A stretch of 64,000 nt of DNA from Anabas testudineus (taxonomy: Eukaryota > Chordata > Actinopteri > Anabantiformes > Anabantidae). Both the position numbers and the translations under genes were made by a program. The stretch is taken from NCBI RefSeq assembly GCF_900324465.2, contig NC_046626.1, positions 5,415,459 to 5,479,458 of the forward strand, read 5' to 3'. Of the stretch, positions 12,859 to 26,057 are shown in pieces (the stretch's first letter is position 1; every line of letters begins with the position of its first letter). A model generated the notes under the pieces. The model made no database searches, was not told the origin of the DNA, and saw nothing but the letters and a program-made list of their open reading frames with translations.

Positions 12859-14626
12859 TGAAAAGGCCACCGATAACTCAAGAGAGACTTTTTTTTGTCA
12901 TTTTCAGAGTTCTTAGTTATAGATGTGTTTATCTGAACTGTTACATCTTGTTTAGAGATTTAAAATGTTTATCTCATCTATTCCATCAGTTTTCTCAGTT
13001 GTCACAAATGATTAATGATGTAATAGCCTGGATATTTCTTAAATATAGATATTTTATAATTGCTATGTTTTTAGGATGCTGTACTGTTACATGTTTCTGG
13101 AAACTAAAGTACCATTCAGCAGCACCTTTTGTCCAGAAGCATTTCTGTAGATTAGTGTCAGCCACCTGCTTTCTTCTCACCACACAGAATTGAAAGTGAC
13201 ATGGAAAAGGTCAATACTGAACCAACAGCACACACAAAAACACCCTCCTTGCACATATGACTATAAAGGCAAATTCTTTACTGATTTCCAGTGACACAAT
13301 TGTGCAAATTAGATTTTTTTTCAAACAGGAAAAAAATACACAAAGAAGTATTGTGGACATTTCCCACAACATGACACTTGTATCAACTTTTTCATGACTA
13401 ACAGGATGACAGTAATGCACGCTGCTTTGTCATCTAACCTCTGTCCAGACATTTCTAAGGAACTAAACTCTGACTCTGTTCAGATCAAACTTCACACTCT
13501 GCAAGTCAACTAAGAAGTACTTTAGAATGTGGAGCTCTTTTCTCCCTGGAAACACAACAATGTATGAAATAATAAATACACAAACTGATAATTCAACTTG
13601 ATGTTTGTACTAATAATCTTAATCTGAGGCGACAGAAACTGGTGATGGTAAATTGTCTTTGGATTCAAACCCTATGCTGCTTCCACAGCATATGGACCCT
13701 CATCTTATCTAGTTTTTCTATTATAAACCATCAAATCATGCCCTACACCTACAGGTATTAAGACAAAAGAGATGTGAAATACTGACTGAATCTGTGAGTA
13801 AAAATCAAGATTGAAATATCAGGATTTAAGTTGGCAATTCTGATATCTGTGTGCTGTTGATGTGACTGCTGCTTCCTTACTAATGCTAACCTTAATAGGT
13901 TAATGGGTGCAGTTAAACAGAAATGACAAGCAAAAATATTCTAATAATAACTAAATATTACAGCAGCGTTCCTAATGGGAATTAGGAATGTGTTTCAGAA
14001 ATATGCTATAGACATAAGTAGATTCAATGGAACAATATTGTCTGGAAAATGCATGATCTAAAGTTTCAGTCTTGAGGAATCAACAATAACAATGTTTAGG
14101 AACTGCTCTTTTGTGAAAGACATATGACCATAATGGCAGCAGGCTCTAAAACCAAAGTGCAAGATGTCAATTTAAAGTGTACATGTCCAGTGTGCTTTTT
14201 AGGATAAGGAATTATTGGCTGTAAAGGAATGATGACACACAGTGATCAGTCAACATAGATATTTTTCTGGAGCAGTTACCTATCTGCTATAATCGGGTAC
14301 CAAAAATACACCAGTTTAAATTATACTGCTACAGTAGCATACTAAAAATCTGTAGTAGTGATATCTAAATAAAAATAAGCTCCAAGAAAATATAGCAAAC
14401 CAGTGTACAAGTTACTGTCCTATTTACAGCAACCCAGGCAGCACAATTATAATTAATGTCCAAATATATTAGGTTAAGCAGGAAATGCAGCATATATACA
14501 AAATCAAACCTCACTTGGGCTTGTACTGGGAAGACTGGATGTTACAAACCTGTATCAGTTAAAGCAATTTAAACCAAAGTAATAATGTTTGTTGGTGTAA
14601 ATGATGTTGCGCCTGATTCCAGTGTC
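12859..14626. other. Convergent 3' regions of rnf212b and homez
   Basis: AT-rich sequence without supported coding exons. It should hold the 3'UTR of rnf212b on the left and of homez on the right. No unambiguous polyadenylation site was picked for homez. Confidence 0.4.
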
Positions 14627-16618
14627 TCAATCAGTAATTATAGGTTCTTGGTCCATCTCTGCAACATCCTGAGCTGCAAACCAATCACGCACTTGCTGGT
14701 AACTCATTCTTGATTTCTTGCATAGAGAGTCAAGGTCTTTTTCATGTAGTGAGCCTGTTGAAAGGTAATATGTTACCAATGGCTGGGTATCAGGGGAATC
14801 TGTACTTGTTCCATTTCCTTGAGATTTTCGTTTACGGCTACCCCCGACACGAGTAGATGTCCCAGAACCTCCTCCATTAATTAAACCACTGCTACTTTGC
14901 TGGGTAGCAAGTTCTGCCAGGAACTGGTCACGGACCCCCTTTACCCAGCGCAGCTGGCCATTTTTAACAGCATATCGTGTGTCACCAAACCACTGAATAA
15001 CATCTGCCCGGGGTAAACCTGTAAGCTTAACTAATTCAGTATAGTCTTCACTCTTGGGCCACTGGCAGCGTAAAAAGTGCTGCTTTAACACGTCCAACTG
15101 CTCCTTGGTCTTTCTTGGTCGACCTGCAGGAGTGAGGGCAGTGGATTTTGATGTGGATGAGGAAGCCTCTGAGACACGCAAGGGTGTTTGTGTGGGACTG
15201 ACTTTGGCTGTGCGGGCTGGCTTCTTTGATGTGCTGGCGCAGTTTGAAAGAGGTTTATTAGGAGAGGCAGTCAGTTGTGGACTGCCACAGGGGGAAGAGT
15301 AGGGAGAGGATATACCTGGCAGTTCCTGTGGAACATCTGGCTCAATCTTTGAGATCTTGGTTAATTGTAAGGGTTCTTCACTTTGTTCCTCATCTTTAAA
15401 ACTGTCCCCATCAACAGAAAACTTCTCCACAACATCACTCCCTTCTACCTCAAGGACCTTTTCTCCAAATGCCTCCAAGCTGTTTGACAAAAAGGTCTGA
15501 AAAAAATGTGAATTTCTAATACCATTGTTACGGGCTCCCTCATTGCCCTTCATTCCATTAAGTTGACGAGTCTTTTGATTAATAAGTGGAAGAGGTTGAG
15601 TTTGGTGATCATGTTTACTTCCCAGACTGTGTTGAGAATAGTTTTGGGCTGCTGCCAGGCTTCCTCGCCCAACCCTAAGCTGGTAACGGCTGTCGCTGAA
15701 CCACTTTCGAATGTCGTTGCGACTCAAACCAGTCTCTTCCTGCAAACGTCTTAGTTCGGCCTCTGCAGGCCAGTTTTCTCTCAGAAAGCTCTTTCGAAGA
15801 GCCGCAAGCTGAGCTTTGGATTTTTTATAGCGCCCGTGACGGTGCTGTCTTGAAGATGAATCTGAAAGGTCAAGGGAGACATCAGCTGCTGTACTTGCTG
15901 GTGTGTCTGCTGGTGGGCGATAGAAGTATGAGTCCTGAGGAGGTGGTAGGGTGGAACTAAAACATGGAGCAGTGAGTTTGGCTGGTTTATAGGAATCTGG
16001 TGACTCACATTTTGGTTTCATCTTCTGGGGGGCGAAGCTGGAGAGAACACCCTCCACATCATTGCTGCTCTTATCCTCAATTACCAGTTCCTCACAAACT
16101 GCACTTTTGTGACTTATTTTGGCTTCCTCACTCGTTTCAGTAGAATCCTCATAAAGTTCAGGCACTGCCAGCTTTCTTCGTGTCTCCTCTATCTCCTCTG
16201 AGGACCAGCTAATACCATATTTAATTCTCTGCACCATAAACCATACCATCACTTTGTCCAGTGGCAAGGCACATACCCGGGCCAGGGTGTTAACCTCACG
16301 GGATGATGGATATGGAAATATGTTGAAGGCTTGGACCAGCTCTGGGACTGAGTCAAGTTCACGGGTCTGATCTGATTGTGTCCATACTAGTTTTAGTCCC
16401 TCTGACACCAGAGGCAGACACACAACAGAGTTGTGGTTTGTGGTGAAACTAGCCGCACCACTTGTGTTGCTTTCATCTGAGCTGGCAGAGTGGTGCAGAT
16501 CTTTGGAGGACCGTTCAAGTTTTCCTTCACATTCTGTCTTTGTTAGTTTTTCTTCAAAATGTTCCTTCATGAGTATAAGTTGTCCAGTTCTTCCATTATG
16601 TTCCCTGTATGTTGCCAT
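14627..16618 (-). CDS. homez: HOMEZ, homeobox and leucine zipper protein
   Basis: A single uninterrupted coding exon of 663 codons. Degenerate homeodomains are visible at residues about 75-140 (WFMVQRIKYGISW), 262-318 (IRKWFSDSRYQLR) and 498-556 (VIQWFGDTRYAVK). A fourth homeodomain-like stretch lies at about 608-655 (VRDWFAAQDV). The WF-x-x-R/Q signature of recognition helix 3 is kept in each. Ser/Pro-rich linkers, a KRKSQ basic patch (nuclear signal) and an acidic tail complete it. Human HOMEZ is about 550 residues with the same architecture and is a nuclear DNA-binding protein of poorly known targets. A splice acceptor lies just upstream of the ATG (about 16643), so the 5'UTR is spliced. 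Human HOMEZ is also a neighbour of RNF212B and the ACIN1 region. Confidence 0.93.
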   Translation of the reverse strand: MATYREHNGRTGQLILMKEHFEEKLTKTECEGKLERSSKDLHHSASSDESNTSGAASFTTNHNSVVCLPLVSEGLKLVWTQSDQTRELDSVPELVQAFNIFPYPSSREVNTLARVCALPLDKVMVWFMVQRIKYGISWSSEEIEETRRKLAVPELYEDSTETSEEAKISHKSAVCEELVIEDKSSNDVEGVLSSFAPQKMKPKCESPDSYKPAKLTAPCFSSTLPPPQDSYFYRPPADTPASTAADVSLDLSDSSSRQHRHGRYKKSKAQLAALRKSFLRENWPAEAELRRLQEETGLSRNDIRKWFSDSRYQLRVGRGSLAAAQNYSQHSLGSKHDHQTQPLPLINQKTRQLNGMKGNEGARNNGIRNSHFFQTFLSNSLEAFGEKVLEVEGSDVVEKFSVDGDSFKDEEQSEEPLQLTKISKIEPDVPQELPGISSPYSSPCGSPQLTASPNKPLSNCASTSKKPARTAKVSPTQTPLRVSEASSSTSKSTALTPAGRPRKTKEQLDVLKQHFLRCQWPKSEDYTELVKLTGLPRADVIQWFGDTRYAVKNGQLRWVKGVRDQFLAELATQQSSSGLINGGGSGTSTRVGGSRKRKSQGNGTSTDSPDTQPLVTYYLSTGSLHEKDLDSLCKKSRMSYQQVRDWFAAQDVAEMDQEPIITD

Positions 16619-18900
16619 CTGGGTTATTCAAAGTTTTTTTCACCTACAAAAGAAACACAAACACTAATTTAGCTGCTGATGCTTTCTGTTTGTCTCTGCT
16701 GCTAAACTGTTAACTTTACAGGTTAGAGACAAAAACTTTCCTCTGGAGAGTACAGTCGAAAGTATAGACTATGATGGCTTAAGAACTTTCTGTTCTCATT
16801 CATTCTCAAAGTCAATTATCTGACAGCTGTTTCCCCTTCCCCCCCTACTTTTCACTCCTATTCTGAACTCCCAATGAAACTAGTCGTATACTCTCTGTCC
16901 AGACTGGGCTCCCCTCCCCCAGAGTGTGGTGACTGACTTTTGTTTTGTGTGAGTGGGGGGATCGGTCGCAAAAGGGTGTGTAAGGAGTGGGGAGAAATCC
17001 ATCAAAGTCTGCTTTCTCACCCCTTCCCAGTTGGGCTTTGTTCCACTTCCAAGTTCTCGATCCCGAAATGTAAGTGTAGCCTCTTCACAAAGGCAGATGC
17101 CACAACAGAAACCTGTGGAGGGAGAAAATGAGTAGTCTTAGTCGAGACTAAGTCTAGACACACTATGCACTCAGACATTATTACACATTAGATATTGCTT
17201 ATGAAAAGTAGTCAGAAAAACTAGATTTATATATACACTACTATTTATATATACTTTTCCTCTTAAGCAACAGGTGCCAGCATTTCAACATGACAATAGA
17301 TAGTTGGTTTGGACGTTAAAAGCCTAATAACAACTTATATACAAACAATAACAATTTATATGTAGATGTACTATTTCTTCACACTTTGTCCCGTTTTAGT
17401 CCTTCCATAGATCCAGACTGGACAGTGGCTTTTTAAACAGCTGAGTGCTCATCAGGAGGTGCACTCAATTTGGGACAGCAGGGGAAATGTTGCGCATTTA
17501 GCTCGGATGGTTACGCCATGGTCGAGATTTAGGTCGCTTGACCCACGCAAGTCATTTTTCAAGTGGACCAAAAAAAAAAACATAGCTAACAATGATGAAA
17601 TCGCTGTGTTAGTCAGTCGTGACACATTGAAACCCAATGGGATGAGATCACTCGGTGGCCTCCTCGGGGCGTTTGATGTCTCACTTTAATAAGCGGCCGG
17701 AGTTTGGACGTGGTATCTTTGTCTCAGTGTAACAAAAAGCTAGAAAAGTTGCTCACTGTGCCAGTGACAATAGCAGTCCACTGTCTCCCCCCTTTATGGC
17801 GTACTAAGTAAAAGGCTTCACACTGCACAGGCGCACTTCGCCGTCAGACACGCTTCAGTGAAACATAAAAATAAACTTACCGAAAATGCCCAAACAGCCC
17901 TTTATTCTCGAGGTCCGTTTGAGCGGAAAGAAAACAAAGGGATCCCGGAGTTCCTCTCTCACCACTCCGCTTCTTTCTGGCCGAAGTTGAGACACAGATC
18001 GGGGGGGGGGGAAACAATACCGTCTGTCTGTTTGACCCTTGTCTTATTTATCAAGCACCTCGACGGATTATGGTCGGGATACAAAGATGCGAGGCGACCA
18101 AGTTTGTCGCCTTTCACATGAGTTCAGTCGTCGAGCGGTTCTTTCCGTGAAGGACGCGGATCTCTCAGCCCGTGAAATCCAGCTCTGAATCGGAGTCGCC
18201 GTTACTTCGTCCTCCTCGGTCCGTCCGTTGTTGCTTTTGTTCTTTAACTGAGAAGTGTTTCCCCTGTCCGGTCAGATCGAGGCGAGGCGGAGCTGAGGAC
18301 CAGGAAGCCCAGAAGGCCCGACTGACTCCCTCACAGTGACGGTGGGGTGGGTGTGCCAGTCTGGGAGAGCGGACCGTGGATTGGAGGGCGGAGGCGCCTG
18401 TATAATAAATCCGTAGCAGTAGGCTAAAACATTTCACGTCAACCACCCACCAACTCTCCCATATCATGGCCACAAACATCAGAATGATCATCTTGTTAAA
18501 TGCTAACTTTACACTCACTCATCTCCAGTGAACAGAAGTGTTCTAATGAATGGTCCAAAAACCCCTTCAGGTTCTGTATATGTCTAACATTTCATTGTCT
18601 TTTTCCATTTGGCCCACTTTTTCTCCATTTGGTCCTCCTGCAGTCTCGCAGTGTGTATCTGTTTTTCCCATCAGATACATTTCCTGAACTATCTGTATCC
18701 CCTGATCCAGAGTCGGAGGTTCAGTCTGTCCCAGTTTTTGTTTTATTGCCTGTTTACAGGCCGCTGTTAAAATGTTATCCAGATATTTGTTCTTCTGTTG
18801 TATCGTGCCATTTGCAGACAAACAAACATTTCTCTTCTACATTAAATATTTTAAGAAAAGTATTTAGTACTTGCCTTAGGTGCGATAAAAAATCAAATTA
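16619..18900. promoter_or_regulatory. homez 5' region, CpG-containing, probable promoter
   Basis: No coding exon is supported. Sequence from about 17830 to 18400 is richer in CpG and G+C than its surroundings (GGTCGC, CGTCGAGCGG, GGCGAGGCGG) and lies upstream of the spliced homez ORF, so it is the best candidate for the homez promoter and 5' non-coding exon. Small ORFs here (for example 18165-18518 minus) show no domain. Confidence 0.4.
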
Positions 18901-18929
18901 AATTCTTCTAGGAATTTAAATGCACAACA

Positions 18930-19345
18930 TTCTGGCCATTCAAAGTCTGGCCAAAGCCATTTCAATTGGGTTGAGGTCTGGATTTTGACTAGCCCATTCC
19001 AAAACCTTGGTTCTTTTAATTTTCACTTATTTGGTGTGATGCTGTCCTGTTGCACGACCCAATTTAGACCAAGCTTTAGCTGTCGGACAGATGGCCTCAC
19101 GTTTGCCTTTAGAATACTAGAGAGGCATAGAGAGGGGTTCATGGTCAACTCAGTGACTCCACTAATGGCCTTGACAGTATGAGGTGTTTCTGCTGAAATG
19201 CTGCGTTTGGTTTTTGCCAAACAAGGCACTGGGCATAAACAAACAACTTCACCCTGGTTTCATCTGTCCACAGGACATCTCCTGAAAACCCAGCCATACA
19301 TACAAGGGAACAACACTTGTTTAGTCTTCTTCTAATTCAGGCCTG
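18930..19345 (-). mobile_element. Degraded Tc1/mariner-like DNA transposon fragment
   Basis: The stretch CATTTCAATTGGGTTGAGGT, followed by the CCTGTTGCACGACCCAATTT and AGCTGTCGGACAGATGGCCT segments, is characteristic of a common teleost Tc1-like transposase read on the opposite strand. The frame is broken and terminal repeats are not evident. Strand is that of the former transposase. Confidence 0.6.
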
Positions 19346-19379
19346 TAACATTAAAATGGGGCACTGAATGATATAAAGA

Positions 19380-19760
19380 GGATGAAAATTATGTGAATCC
19401 TATACCATGGCCTATGCAATCACCAGATCTCAACCTAATTGAACACCTATGGGATTGATCTTTCACCACTATCATGAGTGAATATTCATGATGGTGGCTG
19501 GGTTGAAGAATGGTGTTATGGCCTTACAGTAGACATTTAGAATCAGTGCCAAAGTTCAGAGAAATTGTTCTTGTGGCACATTGTGGCCAAAGATCTGACT
19601 AAGACACTATGTTGGTTTTCATTTTTCACCCACCTGTAGTTTTGATACAAGCAATAAGTTTTTATTTACATTTTTACAGTGTTTTTTGGAAACAGGTGCT
19701 TTAAGTGGACCTCAACATTTCTAAATCCCCGGTCTTGTATAAATCCACTAAGTATAGACA
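19380..19760 (+). mobile_element. Second Tc1-like transposase 3' fragment
   Basis: The plus strand encodes QSPDLNLIEHLWD followed by a stop at 19399-19459, the conserved end of the DD34E catalytic core of Tc1 transposases (usually SPDLNPIEHLW). The remaining sequence is degraded. Orientation is opposite to the fragment immediately left, so these are two separate insertions or a rearranged one. Confidence 0.65.
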
Positions 19761-20024
19761 AAAGTAGGACCTAGAAAGGTTTAGATGTAGTGATCACAGT
19801 CTGCAACAACATGGAAGTATGTAATCAAAAATGTTCCAGTGATAACATGTGTCCCTGAGCAATACTTCATATCAGCTTCAGACATGATATTCTGTCACTC
19901 AAAAAAACAAAGCAGTTTTTGAGCCACAGAAAACAAGTATAAATATATAAATATAGACTATATTAATCTTCATGCAGTGACTGATGATGATTGACTGATG
20001 GTGTCTTTATTATATATGTAATAA

Positions 20025-20290
20025 TACACTGCCCGTACCAAAAAAAAGTCACACACACTAATATTTCGTTGGACCACCTTTAGCTTTTAATTATAGCACG
20101 CATTGACCGTGACATCGTTTTGATAAGCTCAGTCTCAACATTTATTTGCAACGGTGTGCAAAGTCTTCTCCAGCGCATCCCAAAGATTCTCAGTGGGGTT
20201 AAGGTTAAAGTCCATGTTTGAAAACAATGTATCATGCTCTCTGAACCACTTTATCACAATTTGAGCTAATGTTTTGCATTGGCTTGTTGT
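20025..20290. mobile_element. Tc1-like transposon end fragment
   Basis: The segment starting ACACTGCCCGTACCAAAAAA, with TAATATTTCGTTGGACCACC and CCCAAAGATTCTCAGTGGGG, matches my memory of a widespread fish Tc1-like element end and subterminal region. Only one end is present. Confidence 0.55.
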
Positions 20291-20686
20291 AATTTACTGT
20301 TTTACCTGTTTAGCATTAATGTCACTTTGCAAAAGTTGTCAGAAACAATTAAGACTTCTCTATTTGTGTTATCTGTTCATTTTGCAGTTTTAGTGACTGC
20401 ACAGACAGTGTGAAGGATATTGCAAAACTGCTATTATTCATGCCCATGAGAATCAAATCTGTCAATATAACACATGTTAAAGGTTTAAAAATAAATGGTA
20501 TGGATTTGTAATTACTTAACATTTTAGAGATCCTGCTGTACCCTTTGGTTGTATATAAACAATATTTAAAAACCAAAAATACACTCTTAATACTTGCCTC
20601 TGTTTGAGCATACAACACTTTTTGTCCCTCAGCATTTGCTAAAATACAATATGACACTAGTGTTTTAGTAGTGACACAGGAAATGT

Positions 20687-22346
20687 TTAGAAACAGCTAT
20701 TTGTCAGGATGAGCATAAAGCGTGGCAGGCATAGCAATGACAGGGCAACAAGTGAGAGCCAGGACAGAAGTGGGACCAGGGCCAGGAGCAATTTCAGGAA
20801 AGTGTAATCAACTACACTGTGACATGAAAGCATGTTACAGTGAACAACATGAGTATATTCATTACAGTATGTACACACAGGTATTCAAATACTCAGCTCA
20901 ACATTTCTGACTGATTTAAACTGGAGGAGTTAATGTCACTTCAGTCTCCATTTAACAATCTGACTATAAAGTGAAAACCACAAAAGGAGATGGACAACTT
21001 CCCACTCACTTCTGTGGTTTCTTCATTGGCAAATACATCTCTGAGCTGAGTAAAAGTAAATCCACAGGTATACAAAAAAAAAACAACAAACAAACTAAAG
21101 AAGCTACCATGAATAAGGATTTGCCATTAGAGGAGAATTTACCTTAGAATCTACACCGTGTGTATCTTAACACCAGCTCTGTTTGTACCGCTCCTGGCCA
21201 CAAGCTCACAGAAACTATTCCCCTACTTTTGAATTTAAAAGCCATGTCTGCTGTCAGCCTGTCACACCGGAAATTAAACCATAAAACAGATCTTTGCTAC
21301 ACTGACAAAATATGCCCAAATACACAGTATTTGTATCTCATTATGTAGAACTTAGAGATTTAGATTTTGATAATATGAATCTTAGACTTAATGAGTAGAG
21401 AACTTTACCAACTACAGCTTTACCAACAACATGTGGCACATTAAAGACAACAGCCCTTCCAAACATGACATGGTGAATATAAAACCTCAGCCTTGAGCCA
21501 CCATCAACCGAGATGCATAAACGGAGAAAAAATAGTGGGTCCTGTCAGAAAAATTCTCTTCACAAAGAGAAATATTAATTTTAAATGCATTTACTGTAAA
21601 CCTATGATGCACTGTGTAGGTCTCACAGTTACTGGTTTTGTTATAATTTCTGAAATAGGGAATTCCTGCTTAAGTTGAGTCACAGCTGATGTCTAGAAAA
21701 CTGTCAACAGACACGAGGACATGACGTAGCCTGCTGACTCAGCAGACAGACTTGACTGAGCACAAAAACATACCTGAGGCCTGTGTTATTGATAGAATCC
21801 CAAATGGACTGATCGGTTTCCCAGAACGTCATCCTCAGATATCCTGCAAAAACACATCACATTTAGGGAAATCATTCAGCAAGAAGTTTGTAGTTGTTAT
21901 TCCTTTTAGGTTGTTTAATTGTTTTACATTGAGTGTGTCCACAACTGATTCCACTATTTCAATTACATCATAGACCAAGTAGTGTTTCATGTTAGCGCAG
22001 TATGAACCTGTATTTCAGCATAAACATTGTTAACCAGGATGTCCAGCCTGCCATTCTGTTCACGTTTGAGCTGTTCAAACAACTGTTCAATATCTTCATC
22101 CTTTGTAGAATCACAGACAACTGGCACACAGTTCCCACCTCTGTCCTGTGAAACCCTACTTCTACAAAGTACAATCACAGTCACCTTTATTTTAAGCACA
22201 GACATACATACAGTTTATTTCAGAGTCCTCTTCTGGCGTTCTATGATGTAGACGGTAGCTCCTGCCTCAAACATCTTGAGAGCTATTGCTCTGCCCATGC
22301 CTCTGGAGGCATCTGTTACTACACACACCCAGCCAGACAGGGACAT
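20687..22346 (-). pseudogene. dhrs1 pseudogene, partial tandem duplicate
   Basis: A decayed copy of the intact dhrs1 gene at 26058-29336. Recognisable pieces in order are exon 1 (MSLSGWVCVVTDASRGMGRA, 22346 down), exon 2 (NCVPVVCDSTKDEDIEQLFE, about 21990-22140), exon 3, exon 4 (about 21415-21520), exon 5, part of exon 6 and exon 8 (20687-20815). Exon 1 has a stop after TLK, exon 4 has an in-frame TGA and lost bases, exon 5 lacks about 30 bases, and exon 7 is not found. The TGxxxGIG nucleotide-binding motif has become TDASRGMG. Introns and the sequence beyond the stop (AGTAGTGACACAGG) are shared with the parent, so this arose by DNA duplication and not by retroposition. Confidence 0.9.
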
Positions 22347-22559
22347 CTTCTCTGGGGGAGGAAAACACACCACCTACAATAAACAGTAAACACAAACACA
22401 ACATGTCAAATATCTGGACGTTAAGCCATGGCAACTGGACTGGCTTCTCAACACAAGATGAAAATAGGCTAGCAAGGTAATAATAAAAAAAAAAAAAAGG
22501 AGCTAAAATTTGATAGTGATAATGTAAGTTTTATATCAGGACTTTATCAATGATAAATA

Positions 22560-24076
22560 CAGTGCATCCAGAAAGTATTTACAGTGCGTAACCTTTTCAA
22601 CTTTTTGTTATGTTACAGCCTTATTCCAAAATGGATTAAATTCATTTTTTTCCTTTAAAAGTCTACAAAAAATACCTCATAATCTTAAAGTAAAAGAAAA
22701 AATCTTGAAATCTTTAAAATTGTATTAAAAATAAACAAAAAACAAATCACATGTACATAAGTATTCACAGTCTTTGCACAATACTTTGTTGAAGCACCTT
22801 TAGCACCAATAGCCTAGACTATGATCCTACAAGCTTGGTACACCTACTCTTATTCTTCTTTGTAGTGACTCTCAAGCTCCATCAGGTTGGAGTAGGAGCG
22901 TCAGTGCACAGCCATTTTCAGATCTCTCCAGAGATGTTTAATCGGGTTCAAGTCTGGTCTCTGGCTGGACCACTCAAGGACATTTACAGAGTTGTCCCGT
23001 AGCCACTCCTTTGTTATCTTGGCTGTGTGCTTAGGGTTGTTGTCTTGTTGAAAGATGAACTGGGGAGACCCAGTCTGAGGTCCAGAGCAATCTAGAACAT
23101 GTTTTCGTCAAGTATGTCTCTGTACATTGCTGCATTTATCTTTCCCTCGATCCTGACTAGTCTCCCAGTTCCTGCTGCTATAAAACATCTCCACAGCATG
23201 ATGCTGCCACCACCATGTTTCACTGTAGAGATTTTATTGGCCAGGTGCTGAGCGGTGCCTGGTTTCCTCCAGATGTGATGCTGGGCATTTAGGCCAAAGG
23301 GTTCAATCTATTTTTCATCAGATCTGAGAATCTTGTTTCTCATTGTTTGAGAGTCTTTCAGGTGTATTTTGGCAAACTTTTACTGAGGAGTGGTTTCCGT
23401 CTGGCCACTTAACCATACAGATTGGTGGAGTGCTGCAGAAATGGATGTTCTTCTGGAAACTTCTCCTCTTTCCAAAGAAATGAAGAAATGCAGGAACTCT
23501 CTCTCATTCTCTCTTATTCTCGAGGCTTCCTAGAACCAGGTAGCCCGCTCTAGGAAGAGTCCTGGTGGTTCCGAACTTCTTCAATTTACAAAAGATGGAG
23601 GCCACTGTGCTCATTGGAACCTTGAATGCTGCAGAACATTTTTTAGTACCCTTCCCCAGATCTGTGCCTTGATACAAACCTGTCTTAGAGATCTGCAGAC
23701 AATTCCTTGGACTTCATGGCGCGGTTTGTGCTCTGACATGCATTGTTAACAGTGGGACCTTCTATAGACCGGTGTATGCCTTTCCAAAACATGTACAATC
23801 AACTGAATGTCCTACAGGTGGAATCCAATCAAGTTGTAGAAACATCTCAAGGCTGATCAGTGGAAACAGGATGTACCAGAGCTCAATTTTGAGTGTCATT
23901 GCAAAGACTATGAATACTTATGTACATGTGATATATATATATTTTTTGTTAATAATAAAATAGTAAAGGTTTTAAATTTAAAAAATTGAATAAAAATTTA
24001 AAATTTTGGAATAAGGCTGTAACATAACAAAATATGGAAAAAAAATAAGCACTGTGAATACTTTCTGGATGCACTG
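22560..24076 (-). mobile_element. Tc1/mariner DNA transposon, about 1.5 kb, with both ends
   Basis: Both ends carry CAGTGCATCCAGAAAGTATT (right end in inverse orientation), followed by inverted copies of GTTACAGCCTTATTCCAAAA further in. The element is flanked by TA dinucleotides at 22558-22559 and 24077-24078, the Tc1 target duplication. The interior carries transposase-like sequence on the minus strand (for example the region around CATCATGCTGTGGAGATGTT in reverse) but no long open frame remains, so it is dead. It inserted between the two dhrs1 copies. Confidence 0.85.
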
Positions 24077-26057
24077 TATAACAATTATTAATGCAGGAAA
24101 AAAAATGGTCAGACTGCATAATAGTAAAGTTATATCCCTACTGTGAACTTATGGCATGGCTAGTGCTAAACATGGTAGGAGGAAAATACAATATAATAAT
24201 ACTAGACAGAGAAAGTTGACTTTGACAACCAGATGCTTGTTCAGAAACAACAAACAAATTTTAAGCAAACCTTAAATCAGTTATTGGCTATTATGAGAAA
24301 CAATCAGTTAAAGTTTTCAGTATGAGCAGGTGTCTATCAACTAAACATTAGTAAAGAAGAAAAATAAGAGAAGGAATGCCTGTCAACTTAAGATCAAAAT
24401 CTTTTTTTTTTGTTTCTGACGCTTGATTAATGTAGATATTAATGGCTTGAAAAGTGAATTTAAATTAAATTTCCGTTTACATTTTTTTTAGGTTCTTCTT
24501 TGTGTCCCTTGCAGGGTTTAACATTAATTACCTTTTTTCCTCACCAACCCTTATTATTATTGTTATAAATTACTAGCTGCTCAGCTTTTTCACTGGCCTC
24601 AATTTTGTTGTTGGGGAAACTATGTTTTCTTCTTTACTACAGTGATCTATGTGCACTCCCAGTCTCTCCATTCTGTCTCGGTATCAGGGAGGACAAGTCC
24701 TAAATTCATATTTTAAATGATAACTTCCTCCTGTAAATGCAAAGTCCTTAAATTGGTGGAGGTTTCTCATCGTCATTTCTGTCTATTGGACGAGTCTTTT
24801 CCTTACCTCACTTGGTGTTGAGTGTTTAGTGACCGGCGGACCACTGTCGGCTTAGAGCACAGGAGGTGCTCGAGGAGCAACATGCAAAGAGTGACACAAA
24901 CAAACTAATTTTATATACCTGTTTATACAGTATATCACCTTCTACTGGAAAGAGAAAGGTCTATTATAAGCCTTACAGTCATATAAGGTTGATGATAGTC
25001 TATTAGAATGATCATAATAATATAAAATTATAATATGTATACATATAACTAACTTATATCTGCATCTGCAAATTGACTGAATTACTTTAAATTTGTATTA
25101 TTCACAGAGAAACAAATAATTTTGTGCAAAAAATATAGAATTTTGGCAGTATGGAATAAACTTTTAATCTGGGGTTCATGTCTGGATTGAGAGACATGTA
25201 ACATTTCAACATGTCTGTGAATCTTTTTACATAACTCTAATTTGAAATAAAAGGCATGTGTAATAGAAGCTTTAAATTAAATAACACTTTCTGATGCTAG
25301 TGAGGATTCTCAATCTAACTTGCATAATATCACATGGTTATGTATATGTTTACCATTTATGAATGCTGACTCATCAACCATTTGATCAGAATATGTGTAA
25401 ACTGATCTATGATTGTACCAATCGTCCTTGAGCTATTTGCTAAATACAACCTTTGACATGATGTCCCGTTACTGAAAAATAAAGCAGTTGTTATAAGTAA
25501 GAGGAAGCATTTGCAATTCACAGTTGCTAAATAATTGAGTAATACAGACTATTAATCATTTTGCAAGCATTCCACTCTTTTTCTTATTAAAGTAACATTC
25601 CTTTATTAAGCCAACTGTTGTTTGGTCAGTCATTTACAATAGCAGTGTTATGTGTAGAAACATTTGATATAAAAAAACTTCAAAAATTGGTGCAAATGTT
25701 GACAATATTACAATTTCCATTTTCACATTACGTGGCTTCATGCACAACTGATATTAGTGTAAATGTTAAAAGACAAAGAAAAGCTAACTGATTCTACATA
25801 TTTGCCATGTTTACATTAAGCTTTATACATACACATTCATTGAGTACTCAAGTAGGACTGGATGTATATACTGTAATTTAAACAACATTACCTCAACATC
25901 ACTTCAGTAAATTGTGTTTTTTTTAAACACACACAATTTAACCATCAAAAATGTTTCACAACCACTATCAACAATTTTGTTTAGCTAGAATTTGATTAAT
26001 TTGAGTAAGCTGAAACTAAATATGATAATACTGCTTTAGTAGTGACACAGGAAGAGT
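24077..26057. other. AT-rich intergenic region and dhrs1 3' flank
   Basis: No coding exon seen. A minus-strand AATAAA (TTTATT at 25602-25607 on the plus strand) lies about 450 bases beyond the dhrs1 stop and is a plausible polyadenylation signal. Confidence 0.4.

Noticed and set aside
18165-18518. 117-codon minus-strand ORF upstream of homez
   Set aside because: No recognisable domain, lies in CpG-containing sequence upstream of the homez coding exon and is more likely promoter or leader.
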